A stretch of 11,131 bases of DNA. It comes from 4572-123 sp002084545. Lineage in GTDB: Bacteria > Desulfobacterota > Desulfobacteria > Desulfobacterales > 4572-123. Positions within the stretch are counted from its first letter, which is position 1, and each line of letters begins with the position of its first letter. The notes beneath the pieces were generated by a model, which saw nothing but the letters and a program-made list of their open reading frames with translations, searched no databases and was not told the DNA's origin. Location of the stretch: assembly GCA_029939715.1 (NCBI GenBank), contig JAOZSJ010000116.1, positions 1-11,131 on the forward strand, read 5' to 3'. Positions 1-6,880 of the stretch are shown piece by piece. Made by a program: the position numbers and the translations under genes.

Positions 1-497
1 AGCGGATCACGATCCGGTTGTTCACTCAGCCAGATCTTGTGCAGTGCAAAGGCTCTGGGGTCAGGACAGATCATGATGGCCGGGTAACCGTCATCCCCGA
101 TCACGACCTGGGAAAACTTCGGGGAAGATACCAGCCAATGCAGGTTTCGGATTTCCGCTGCTTCCATGTCGCCATTGCCGCCCATCCGACGCTGCTCCCG
201 GAGTCTTTCCCGAAAAGTAACAAGTCGCTCTTTCGAGGCCTGCTTGCCGCTGCGAAACTTTTCCAGGACGGCCTCGGTCTCCGGGGTTCGCAGGCCCAGG
301 CTTTTTCCGTACCCATACCGATCACGGGTGCGAAACAGGTATTCTCTACCCTTTGCCTTTTTCCAGTGCATACCGCCCCGATATGACCTGTTTACCCGGT
401 ATGCTTCTGTATATGCATCGTAAATCTGAAGCGTATCGATGAATATCCGCCGCTGATTCGCCGACATCTCGATGGACGCAATTGAATTTTCCTTCAT
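1..497 (-). CDS. Partial GSU2403-family nucleotidyltransferase-fold protein, core apparently deleted
   Basis: The complementary strand is open from an ATG at 497 to the left edge, about 165 codons without a stop, so the 3' end is missing. The N-terminal part reads through GGMHWKKAKGREYLFRTRDR and YGYGKSLGLRTPETEAVLEK, then a basic coiled stretch (KERLVTFRERLREQRRM). The rest reads MEAAEIRNLHWLVSSPKF, IGDDGYPAIMICPDPRAFAL and HKIWLSEQPDRDP. From memory these match the N-terminal and C-terminal blocks of GSU2403-family proteins. In full-length members, a nucleotidyltransferase core of roughly 130 residues (a GTNALYAYE-like helix and a DxD metal-binding pair) lies between them. Here the blocks join in frame near 165-190, so the product should be catalytically dead. 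The start is set by an excellent Shine-Dalgarno (GGGAGG, 505-510, 7-nt spacing). The family's function is not established. It may be a pseudogene or a remodelled protein. Confidence 0.7.
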   Translation of the reverse strand, partial: MKENSIASIEMSANQRRIFIDTLQIYDAYTEAYRVNRSYRGGMHWKKAKGREYLFRTRDRYGYGKSLGLRTPETEAVLEKFRSGKQASKERLVTFRERLREQRRMGGNGDMEAAEIRNLHWLVSSPKFSQVVIGDDGYPAIMICPDPRAFALHKIWLSEQPDRDP

Positions 498-582
498 TTT
501 TCAGCCTCCCGGCTTTGAAGGAAAACCTGTCATGGCCGATCAGTTTTCCTTCAATTATCAGATATTCAATATTGAAGGGAAA
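487..582. repeat. Four alternating TTTTCCTTCA / TGAAGGAAAA motifs, operator-like
   Basis: The motif TTTTCCTTCA(AT) and its reverse complement alternate across the leader of the GSU2403-family gene: 487-496, 516-525 (inverted), 544-555, and 571-582 (inverted, one mismatch: ATTGAAGGGAAA). Spacing is about 28 bp from one motif to the next. The first copy overlaps the start codon region, the second lies just upstream of the Shine-Dalgarno, and the fourth overlaps the putative -10. The arrangement suits a dimeric DNA-binding protein or paired RNA hairpins. No regulator is visible in the window. Confidence 0.5.
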
Positions 583-597
583 CCGCTGGATTGTCAA
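569..597 (-). promoter_or_regulatory. Candidate sigma-70 promoter of the GSU2403-family gene
   Basis: Read leftward there is a perfect -35 hexamer TTGACA (597-592), a 17-nt spacer, and a weak -10 CAATAT (574-569). The -10 lies inside the palindrome TTCAATATTGAA (565-576). A start site near 562 would leave a leader of about 65 nt before the ATG at 497. The overlap with the palindrome suggests repressor control, which is inference. Confidence 0.4.
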
Positions 598-1084
598 CAT
601 GTTTGGGTTGTTGGGTGCTGGGACACGCTACGTGTGAAGGGCAGAGGACTAAGGTCTCAGGGCTAAGTGAAAAAAATAGGAAATAGAAAAAAGAAGATAG
701 GATAATGCATTGATTCTCTTCATGTTCTTCACGTGCTTCATGGTGAAAATAGTTTTCATTTATACCCAAATAACCCAAAATAGAATCAAACTTCATAGTG
801 ATTCATACGTACCGTTGCTGCTAAAGTTAATAACATTGGAGTACACCCAATCAAATTTAAATAACGATCCGAAAATAAACGAGTTGCTTGATTGGAAGAA
901 TAAAGAGAAAATGTTAAACTGGCTCGATAGCCTTTAAAGGGAAAAATAAATCGCGGCCTGCTGATGAGATCCCAGATCTTCGACAATTTTTTGCCCCCTT
1001 GAAACTGCCGGGCTGACCGTGGGCTGAGCTAAATTTATTTTTTTGATAAAAAAGCAAAGGAAATCATATATACGCAGGTTGGTA
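598..1084. other. AT-rich intergenic stretch with no recognised gene
   Basis: This stretch lies between the divergent upstream side of the GSU2403-family gene and the end of the deacetylase gene. It contains a degenerate repeat (700-750) and a rightward open frame ending at 937. The C-terminal part of that frame (PKINELLDWKNKEKMLNWLD) looks faintly protein-like, but it has no Shine-Dalgarno and matches nothing I know, so I do not call a gene. Another short frame follows, ending RPADEIPDLRQFFAPLKLPG near 1015, and could be decayed coding sequence. An imperfect direct repeat GGGCTGA is present near 1010-1027. I see no canonical rho-independent terminator for the leftward operon that ends at 1085. 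Confidence 0.5.
700..750 (-). repeat. Degenerate ACCATGAAGCACGTGAAGAAC-type dispersed repeat, left copy
   Basis: Read leftward, this sequence would encode HHEAREEHEEN. It aligns with 10553-10600 read rightward, which would encode NHEIHKKHEKN, at roughly 29 of 40 positions by eye. HE-rich conceptual peptides of this type recur in environmental genomes as spurious translations of an intergenic repeat. It is probably not a gene. The two copies are in opposite orientation and bracket the conserved block. Confidence 0.45.
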
Positions 1085-2104
1085 TCAGCCTACCACACGC
1101 ACCAGGGTGGATGCCGGTACCAGGCGAATCTTTTTTTGCAGTTCCGGTAGCATTTCGTGCAGTATTTTATAGGTTTCCATATGCGGATGGGCAATACCGA
1201 TGGCCTGTCCGTTTTTTTCAGCGGTCCTGATCAGCTTTTTTAACTGTCCACGGATAAAATCCGGAGTCTGGAGATGATCGATAAAGATATCCCGTTGGGC
1301 AAACGGCAGGTGCAGAAGCCTGGCCGATGGCCGGCACTGGGTTTGACTGCAGGTCCGGCTGTCTATAAAAAAGAGTCCTTTTTTTTTCAAGATGGAAAAA
1401 ATCTGATTCATTTGAGCGGAAGCAGCGGTCATCCTGGAGCCCATATGGTTATTCACCCCTGTAACTCCCGGGACAGCCGAGATATCCAGGTTCAGCTGGC
1501 TGATCAACTGGTCCGGCGTCATACTGGTCAGCAGGGCACCCGGCCCGGGATTCACTTTTGGATATTCATCCGGTTCCATGGGCAGATGCAGCATGGTTTC
1601 CCAACCCTTGGAACGGGTAGCTTTCAGAATGCTTTTCTGAAAAGGACTGTAGGGTAATATGGAAAAAGTAAGCACTGCATCCAGGGACAGAAATTTTTTG
1701 GCCATGCCACGGTCATATCCAATGTCGTCGATAATGATGGCCACTTTTGGCAATCTGCCCGGCAGCGGTTGCAGGACCGGTGCCGCAACGGGTTTGTCAA
1801 TCACCTTGGGATGCGGATATACTTCGTATCTGGGTTTTTGTAAAACGGGTTTCGGGAGAACGGATTTGGGGAGAACCGGTTTCGGGGGGACACTGGCTCT
1901 GGCCGTGGTTGTGACTGTGGGATACGTCGGCCTGATCGTAGTCTGGCGCCTGATAAAATGCTGAACCAGCACCCCGGCGACAACCACCAGCACGACAAGC
2001 ACCAGCAAACCGCCCAGCCCTTTTTTGAGCTGGGTCTGGATGCTGAGTTTTTTCACTTTTTTTTTGCGGCTTTTTTTTAAAACCGTTTTTTTGCGTCGGG
2101 TCAC
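1085..2104 (-). CDS. Divergent polysaccharide deacetylase, YibQ-like, membrane-anchored
   Basis: This protein of 339 residues belongs to the divergent polysaccharide deacetylase family (DUF610, related to NodB-type carbohydrate deacetylases). Residues 1-28 are strongly basic, 29-49 form one membrane helix, 55-115 are a proline-rich periplasmic linker, and about 118-337 are the catalytic-type domain. Visible motifs are IIIDDIGY (Asp126, Asp127), HLPMEP (173-178), NNHMGSR (218-224), FFIDSRT, and GIAHPH (His306, His308). These are the conserved metal and active-site blocks of the family. The substrate is unproven, and the envelope location suggests peptidoglycan or another wall glycan. The start is GTG, 7 nt after the ctpA stop, with no clear Shine-Dalgarno, so translational coupling is likely. 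It is the last gene of the ftsE operon. envC-yibQ adjacency in enterobacteria supports a shared role. Confidence 0.9.
   Translation of the reverse strand: MTRRKKTVLKKSRKKKVKKLSIQTQLKKGLGGLLVLVVLVVVAGVLVQHFIRRQTTIRPTYPTVTTTARASVPPKPVLPKSVLPKPVLQKPRYEVYPHPKVIDKPVAAPVLQPLPGRLPKVAIIIDDIGYDRGMAKKFLSLDAVLTFSILPYSPFQKSILKATRSKGWETMLHLPMEPDEYPKVNPGPGALLTSMTPDQLISQLNLDISAVPGVTGVNNHMGSRMTAASAQMNQIFSILKKKGLFFIDSRTCSQTQCRPSARLLHLPFAQRDIFIDHLQTPDFIRGQLKKLIRTAEKNGQAIGIAHPHMETYKILHEMLPELQKKIRLVPASTLVRVVG
1830..1889. repeat. 15-bp tandem repeat encoding a PKPVL linker
   Basis: Three good units (1845-1859, 1860-1874, 1875-1889) and one decayed unit (1830-1844) lie inside the deacetylase gene. They encode PKPVL, PKSVL, PKPVL and a diverged QKP. 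The block lengthens the proline-rich spacer between the membrane helix and the catalytic domain. Its copy number may vary between strains. Confidence 0.7.
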
Positions 2105-2111
2105 GGATTAA

Positions 2112-3497
2112 TTACTTTTTTACATTCTGAAAGATATTATAGCTGATAAGGATCTCAAGTGCCCGTTTGACCTGGTTGTCCGCCATGAGTTCATCTATAT
2201 CCAAAGGCCCGTAGCGGTACCTGGACTGCCGCCGCTTCGGCTTTTGAGCCTCGTCGTTTTTGGTTTTTTCAATATTTCCCCCGGCTTCTACTTCAGTGTC
2301 CTCCGGACCGGGTTCGGCATTGAGATGATTCTGGAGATCTTTTTCCTTAAGCAGGTGTTCCTCCTGCTCATCGCCGGCCGCTTCATCCGGCAGCATGGGT
2401 CTGACTTCGATATCCGGCTCGATTCCCTTGGCCTGAATGGAACGGCCGCTGGGCGTATAATACCGTGCAATGGTAAGTTTGAGGCCGTATCCGTCCCGCA
2501 ATGTTTCCACGGTCTGGACGGTACCCTTGCCAAAAGATGTGGTGCCGAGAATGAGTGCCCGTTTGTGATCCTGCAAAGCGCCTGCCACAATTTCCGATGC
2601 ACTGGCACTGCCGCCGTTAATCAAAACAACAAGCGGATAATTACGTCCGGTGCTGTCAGGATGGGCCTTGAAAACCTTGGTGTTTTTTTCCAAACGCCCC
2701 TTGATCGAAAGGATGTCGCCTTTTTCAAGAAAAAGGTCGGAAACCTTAATTGCCTGGGGCAGAAGGCCGCCGGGGTTGCCGCGCAGATCAAGGACAAGCC
2801 CTTTTAAGGGTGATGGCCCGTTTTCCAGTCCGGCCAGAGCGGTTTCAAGATCGGCGGTGGTCGTTTCACTGAAACTGGATACTCTCACATAACCATATCC
2901 GGTTTCCAGCACGATCGCCCGGACGCTTTCGATGGGAATAATATCCCGGACAAGCGTAAAATCAATAGGCTTGGGAGTGCCTTTGCGCATCACTGTAATC
3001 ACAACGGACGTTCCCTTGGCGCCCCGCATCTTTTTCACCGCTTCCCACAGCATCATATCCTTGGTGGGCTGGCCGTCTACCTTGATAATGATATCCCGTG
3101 CCTGAATACCGGCTTTGTAGGCCGGTGTCCCCTCGATGGGTGACACCACCGTCAGGAATCTTTCCTTCATCTCTATCACAATGCCGATACCGCCGAATTC
3201 ACCATGCGTATCGACCTGCAGTTCCTCGAAAGCCTCGGGGGGCAGCAGGGCCGAATGGGGGTCAAGCCCCTGCACCATGCCCTGGATAGCCTTGTGGAGA
3301 AGCTCTTTTGTTTCCACTGGATCAACATAGTTTTTTTCCACCAGTTCAACCACATCGGTGAATAATTTAAGCCCCTCGTAGGTTTCATCGTTGCCCGCGG
3401 AAAGGTTTTGGAAAAAACCGGCGGCAATGGTCCAGAAAATAACCGCGGCCACCAGCATGGGCCACAGTTTCATATGGTGTTTTTGTTCAACAGTCAT
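2112..3497 (-). CDS. ctpA: C-terminal processing peptidase, S41 family (CtpA/Prc-like)
   Basis: This is an envelope serine protease that trims or degrades periplasmic proteins from their C-termini. Counting from the ATG at 3497 there are 461 residues: a membrane or signal helix at about 11-29, a PDZ domain at about 95-180 (GGIGIVI; PIEGTPAYKAGIQARDII), and the S41 domain to about 365. The catalytic Ser299 lies in GGSASASEIVAGAL, with Lys324 and Gln328 in SFGKGTVQ. The Ser-Lys gap of 25 is that of the family. A charged, low-complexity stretch (about 366-426) precedes a conserved C-terminal helix (DIDELMADNQVKRALEIL). An upstream in-frame ATG at 3533 would overlap the envC end. I prefer 3497 because AAGGGAG lies 11 nt before it, leaving a 17-nt gap after envC. 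CtpA proteases can control peptidoglycan hydrolases, which fits this operon. Confidence 0.95.
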   Translation of the reverse strand: MTVEQKHHMKLWPMLVAAVIFWTIAAGFFQNLSAGNDETYEGLKLFTDVVELVEKNYVDPVETKELLHKAIQGMVQGLDPHSALLPPEAFEELQVDTHGEFGGIGIVIEMKERFLTVVSPIEGTPAYKAGIQARDIIIKVDGQPTKDMMLWEAVKKMRGAKGTSVVITVMRKGTPKPIDFTLVRDIIPIESVRAIVLETGYGYVRVSSFSETTTADLETALAGLENGPSPLKGLVLDLRGNPGGLLPQAIKVSDLFLEKGDILSIKGRLEKNTKVFKAHPDSTGRNYPLVVLINGGSASASEIVAGALQDHKRALILGTTSFGKGTVQTVETLRDGYGLKLTIARYYTPSGRSIQAKGIEPDIEVRPMLPDEAAGDEQEEHLLKEKDLQNHLNAEPGPEDTEVEAGGNIEKTKNDEAQKPKRRQSRYRYGPLDIDELMADNQVKRALEILISYNIFQNVKK

Positions 3498-3514
3498 AAT
3501 TTTTAATACTCCCT

Positions 3515-4933
3515 TTATCCTTGTTGGATCCATGCCGTCGGATCCATCGGTTTTCCATGATGGCGAACCTCGAAATGAAGCCTGACGCCTGCCATGGAAC
3601 CGGTATCTCCTACAGTTGCGATGACCTCATCTTGTTCCACCGTATCACCCTTGGTTTTGAAAAGCTCTTCGGCGTGAGCATAGAGCGTGTAATAGTTATC
3701 TCCATGGTTAATAATCAGTATATTCCCATAGCCTTTTAACCAGCCTGCATGCAGTATGGTGCCCCCGAAAACAGCATGGACAGGCTCCCCCCTGTCCGCG
3801 CTGATGTTAATTCCGCTTTGAAAATTAATCACATTAAATTTTTTATCTCGATGGGAGCCGAATAAAGATATTATTTTACCTTTTACAGGCATCTTAAGCA
3901 AGCCTTTATAATCAATAAAATTATTAGATTTTTTTTCTACGTAATCCTTCTTCTTTTCAGGAATTTCATGTCTCAGGGAACGAATTGTTTTATCAAGTTC
4001 CAGGGCCGCCTGCTTCAGGGATTCGATGGCGGCAATTTCCAGGGTTTTGCGCCTGCCGATATCCTTTAATATCCGGGTTCGCTTTGTTTTTGAATCTACA
4101 AGCAGGTTAATCTGGATGGCAAGATCCTGTTCTAGAGCATGCAGTTTTTGATTCTGGTTATCCAGATCCGTCATTACTTTTTCAAGATCCGCCCTGTTTT
4201 GCGTCAACTCTCCGAGAATACGGCGGTCATAGGCTATAATTTTTTTCAGAGCCGATCGACGCTTTAAAAACTCATGCATATTTTCAGAAGATGCCAGAAC
4301 ATGAATCTGCCCCAGCCGCCCGAGCTTATACAGGGCCGTTATCCGGCGGGATGCATATGCCTCGCCTGTTTTTATTTTTTTTAAAAGATTAGCATACAGG
4401 ATCTTTGTGGCTTTTTTCTTTTCTTGAAGCTTTTTTTGACCGCCCTTAAGAAGGGAAATTTTCCTTGCGGCGATATTGAGATCGCGATCGATCCGGTCCA
4501 GGTTATTGATCACCTCGGTTTCCCGGGCAGCAATCGTCTGAACGTTCTCCTCTCGTTTTTGTATTTGAAGGTTTACATCACCGGCCTGCTTTTTTAATTT
4601 TTGAGCAGCAGCCGTTTCCTTTTCGGGTTTATTCTCCTCTTCTTTTATTATTTTCACATAGCGCGGTTCATTTATAATATAACCCGACCGGCCCTTGTGC
4701 AGGATTTTGATCCAGCCGTCATTAATTTTCAAAATCTGAACGTTCGTACCCTTGTTGAGGCGTCTGATGGGATCTCCCGTCTTTTGGGGCGCAGGACGCA
4801 TGTTCAGCCTGTTTACCCGCACAATCGCCCTGTCCGCCTGCACATCCCGGACCAGCAGAGGCGACAGCAGCAAAAGCATACCCGCGACGGTGAAGCCTAA
4901 ACCCTTAAAAATTGTTTGAGAGAAAGATAACAT
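3515..4933 (-). CDS. envC: EnvC-like murein hydrolase activator with SH3 and LytM (M23) domains
   Basis: This is a secreted activator expected to couple FtsEX to cell-wall amidases. Counting from the ATG at 4933 there are 472 residues: a signal peptide (about 1-33, ending LVRDVQA), a bacterial SH3 domain (about 34-97, RLNMRPAPQ ... GRSGYI), long coiled coils (about 98-340), and a C-terminal LytM domain (about 350-470). The LytM metal site is degenerate. The usual HxGxD reads QSGIN (Gln372, Asn376) and the usual HxH reads RLH (Arg451, His453), while the YAH histidine is kept. It should therefore lack hydrolase activity and act as an activator, like E. coli EnvC. An N-terminal SH3 domain is not part of enterobacterial EnvC. 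Other starts at 4960 and 4942 are possible. All overlap the end of ftsX, and the one at 4960 overlaps it by 64 nt. Confidence 0.85.
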   Translation of the reverse strand: MLSFSQTIFKGLGFTVAGMLLLLSPLLVRDVQADRAIVRVNRLNMRPAPQKTGDPIRRLNKGTNVQILKINDGWIKILHKGRSGYIINEPRYVKIIKEEENKPEKETAAAQKLKKQAGDVNLQIQKREENVQTIAARETEVINNLDRIDRDLNIAARKISLLKGGQKKLQEKKKATKILYANLLKKIKTGEAYASRRITALYKLGRLGQIHVLASSENMHEFLKRRSALKKIIAYDRRILGELTQNRADLEKVMTDLDNQNQKLHALEQDLAIQINLLVDSKTKRTRILKDIGRRKTLEIAAIESLKQAALELDKTIRSLRHEIPEKKKDYVEKKSNNFIDYKGLLKMPVKGKIISLFGSHRDKKFNVINFQSGINISADRGEPVHAVFGGTILHAGWLKGYGNILIINHGDNYYTLYAHAEELFKTKGDTVEQDEVIATVGDTGSMAGVRLHFEVRHHGKPMDPTAWIQQG

Positions 4934-5775
4934 CCCAGCCATCCGACAAACATGCTGCATAATATGATGGATAAAAAAGTTCCGGGGGGAAGAAATCTGA
5001 TGGTCAGCAGGCTGGAAGAGAAATCCTGCTGGATATTTGACACGACCAGAAAGTACGCCAGAAAAAGTGCGGCAACACCGATTATACCGCCGCAGGCGCC
5101 CTGTATCAGTCCTTCAATATAAAAAGGGGCTTTAATAAAACCATCCGTAGCTCCCACCAGGCGCATAATTTCAATTTCTTCCTGTCTCGAGTAAAGCACA
5201 AGGCGGATCGTATTGGCCACAATAAACACAGCAGCCATAAAAAAGATGCCGCCGATGGCATAGCCGGCAAGCCGCAGCAGGTTAAAAACATCCAGAAACC
5301 GGCCGAGCCACTGTTGACCGTATTCCACTTCCGCCACGCCTTTTACGGATTCAATCCGGTTGGCAAGGGCCTCCACCTGCTGCAGATTCCGGGCCGCTGC
5401 GGCCATATGGATTTCAAATGCATCAGGGAGAGGATTTTTATCGAGTCCATTTAATATTGACGACTGCCGTTTCATCTGGATTTTCAACTGGTTCAGTGCT
5501 TCGGTGCTGGATATAAAACGGACTTTTGCGACCTCGGAAATGGACTGGATCTCATCTTGTATTTCCAGGCGGGTCGCCTCTTGAATATCCGGCTCCAGGT
5601 ATGCCATCACTTGAACCCCTTTTTCCCAGTAACGCATCATATCACCGGCATTGACAATAAAAAGGGTGAAGGCGCTGACGATTAAAACCGATAAACCCAT
5701 GGTAATAATGGTGACGGTGTTTAAAAACCTGTTGGTGCGGATGTCGTGGATCGCTTTTTGAAAAAAAAGTTTCAT
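4897..5775 (-). CDS. ftsX: Cell division protein FtsX, ABC-type transmembrane subunit
   Basis: This is the membrane half of the FtsEX complex, which uses ATP binding and hydrolysis in the cytoplasm to control wall hydrolases in the periplasm. The 292 residues show four membrane helices at about 19-42, 168-194, 222-245 and 266-286. A periplasmic domain (about 43-165) lies between the first two, which is the FtsX topology and the site where EnvC-type partners bind. The segment EEIEIMRLVGATDGFIKAPF after helix 2 is the usual FtsX coupling motif. The start lies 17 nt downstream of ftsE without a strong Shine-Dalgarno. The 3' end overlaps envC, a sign of coupled translation. Length and domain order are normal. 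Confidence 0.95.
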   Translation of the reverse strand: MKLFFQKAIHDIRTNRFLNTVTIITMGLSVLIVSAFTLFIVNAGDMMRYWEKGVQVMAYLEPDIQEATRLEIQDEIQSISEVAKVRFISSTEALNQLKIQMKRQSSILNGLDKNPLPDAFEIHMAAAARNLQQVEALANRIESVKGVAEVEYGQQWLGRFLDVFNLLRLAGYAIGGIFFMAAVFIVANTIRLVLYSRQEEIEIMRLVGATDGFIKAPFYIEGLIQGACGGIIGVAALFLAYFLVVSNIQQDFSSSLLTIRFLPPGTFLSIILCSMFVGWLGCYLSLKQFLRV

Positions 5776-5792
5776 GGCAAAAATAAAAATGG

Positions 5793-6539
5793 TTATATCC
5801 GGCTTGCGTCAGCCGGGTCGGGCATCTCTGTCGTTAAAGTTTTTTCAATTTGCTGGAACTTTACCGAATCCAGTTGCCCCTGGTTGAGGTAGATTACCTT
5901 TCCCCCTGTTTCTCGAATCAACTGACGATCGTGGGTGGCTACAATAATCGTGGCGCCCCGGGTGTGAAACTGTTTCAAAAGTTTAATAATAATAGACGCG
6001 GACTCATTGTCCAGGCTGCCGGTGGGTTCATCGGCGAGAATGATTTTAGGATCTCCCGCCACGGCCCGGGCGACCGCTATTCGTTGCTGTTCACCTCCGG
6101 ACAGGCTGGGAGGAAAAGCATCCATTCGGTCCGCCATCCCCACCGTTCTGAGAAGACTGTTGACTTTTTTTTCGATAAATCGGCGTTTTCTGCCCCTGGC
6201 TTCCAGCACGATGGAAATATTTTCGAAGATCGTTTTTGTCGGGATCAGTTTGTAATCCTGGAATATAATTCCGAACTCCCGCCGAAGGTAGGGAATTCGT
6301 TTTCGGGAAATTCTTGACAGGTTCAATCCGTCAATGAGGATCTGCCCCTCTGTTACAGGCTCACCCCGGTAGAGCAGTTTAAGAAGGGTTGTTTTACCGG
6401 CCCCGCTGGGGCCGTTGATAAAAAGAAAATCATTTTTTAAAATATCGAGGGTAATATCCGTCAGTGCTTTTTTTGCACCGTACTGTTTATGAACATGGAA
6501 AATTCGAATTATTGCCGTTTTTCCTTTTTTTTCAATCAT
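5793..6539 (-). CDS. ftsE: Cell division ATP-binding protein FtsE
   Basis: This is the cytoplasmic ATPase of FtsEX. All ABC motifs are present in 248 residues: Walker A GPSGAGKTT (43-51), Q-loop FQDYKLI (Gln94), signature LSGGEQQR (146-153), Walker B IILADEP (Asp170, Glu171) and switch His203. The segment VHKQYGAKKALTDITLDI and the RREFGIIFQD context are typical of FtsE rather than LolD or MacB. It is about 20 residues longer than the usual 220-230, mainly a polar C-terminal tail after the core. It is the first gene of the leftward five-gene operon, and its promoter should lie within 6540-6700. The Shine-Dalgarno is weak (AGG, 6 nt before the ATG). A closely spaced upstream ATG meets a stop at once. 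Confidence 0.95.
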   Translation of the reverse strand: MIEKKGKTAIIRIFHVHKQYGAKKALTDITLDILKNDFLFINGPSGAGKTTLLKLLYRGEPVTEGQILIDGLNLSRISRKRIPYLRREFGIIFQDYKLIPTKTIFENISIVLEARGRKRRFIEKKVNSLLRTVGMADRMDAFPPSLSGGEQQRIAVARAVAGDPKIILADEPTGSLDNESASIIIKLLKQFHTRGATIIVATHDRQLIRETGGKVIYLNQGQLDSVKFQQIEKTLTTEMPDPADASRI

Positions 6540-6565
6540 TCCATGCCTGACTTTTTCCCGCCACT

Positions 6566-6756
6566 GTTGATCCTGTTTAATTCGTACAGGTCTGCAACTG
6601 TTTCGGAGCTGTTCTATGAGTTTTTATTGACCAATGCGGGTTTTATTGATACCGTATTATCCGAGTTCAGGGAGTGCTGCTTCCAGTTTTCCCTGCTCGA
6701 AAACCTCCACTGAATCCCATTAAACCACGCTTCTTCCATTTCAGTGGAGGTTTTTT
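6566..6756 (+). ncRNA. Candidate structured small RNA or leader ending in an intrinsic terminator
   Basis: Three hairpins occur in series in the rightward sense: GTTG/CAAC enclosing CCTGT/ACAGG (6566-6598), CAGGGA/TCCCTG (6668-6695), and the terminator stem (6700-6754) with its U-tract. No gene on this strand needs a terminator here. The bases could therefore be a small RNA divergent to ftsE, or an attenuated leader of pyrE, which starts 125 nt later. On the other strand the same bases are the ftsE leader, with a short frame ending VEVFEQGKLEAALPELG. No known RNA family is recognised, and no promoter is certain. Confidence 0.3.
6700..6756 (+). terminator. Rho-independent terminator reading rightward
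   Basis: The arms AAAACCTCCACTGAA (6700-6714) and TTCAGTGGAGGTTTT (6740-6754) are perfectly complementary over 15 bp with a 25-nt loop. T6 follows from 6751. The U-tract favours rightward use. The mirrored T-run needed for leftward termination is weak (the left arm starts with only A4). It would also insulate pyrE from transcription entering from the ftsE side. Confidence 0.6.
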
Positions 6757-6835
6757 ATCGTATATCGGTCTTAAAATCAATATATTCTTGTCCCCGACAG
6801 GCTGCGAGATGATTTCCGGCCGGCTTAATTTAAAT

Positions 6836-6853
6836 GGCGGAGCTTAATCCGCC
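6836..6853 (+). promoter_or_regulatory. Small hairpin in the pyrE leader
   Basis: GGCGGA and TCCGCC pair around a 6-nt loop, ending 27 nt before the pyrE ATG, and the palindrome CCGGCCGG lies just upstream (6816-6823). There is no U-tract, so this is not a classical attenuator. An effect on pyrE translation is possible but unproven. Confidence 0.25.
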
Positions 6854-6880
6854 GGACAACTTCCATATAGAGAGAAAAAT

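Noticed and set aside
710..937. Rightward 75-codon open frame in the AT-rich left intergenic region
   Set aside because: It starts inside the degenerate repeat, lacks a Shine-Dalgarno and matches no known family. At most its last 35 codons are a relic.
955..990. AGATCCCAGATCT hairpin followed by a T-rich stretch as a terminator
   Set aside because: The stem is only 5 bp, and it points rightward where no gene precedes it. It does not serve the leftward operon.
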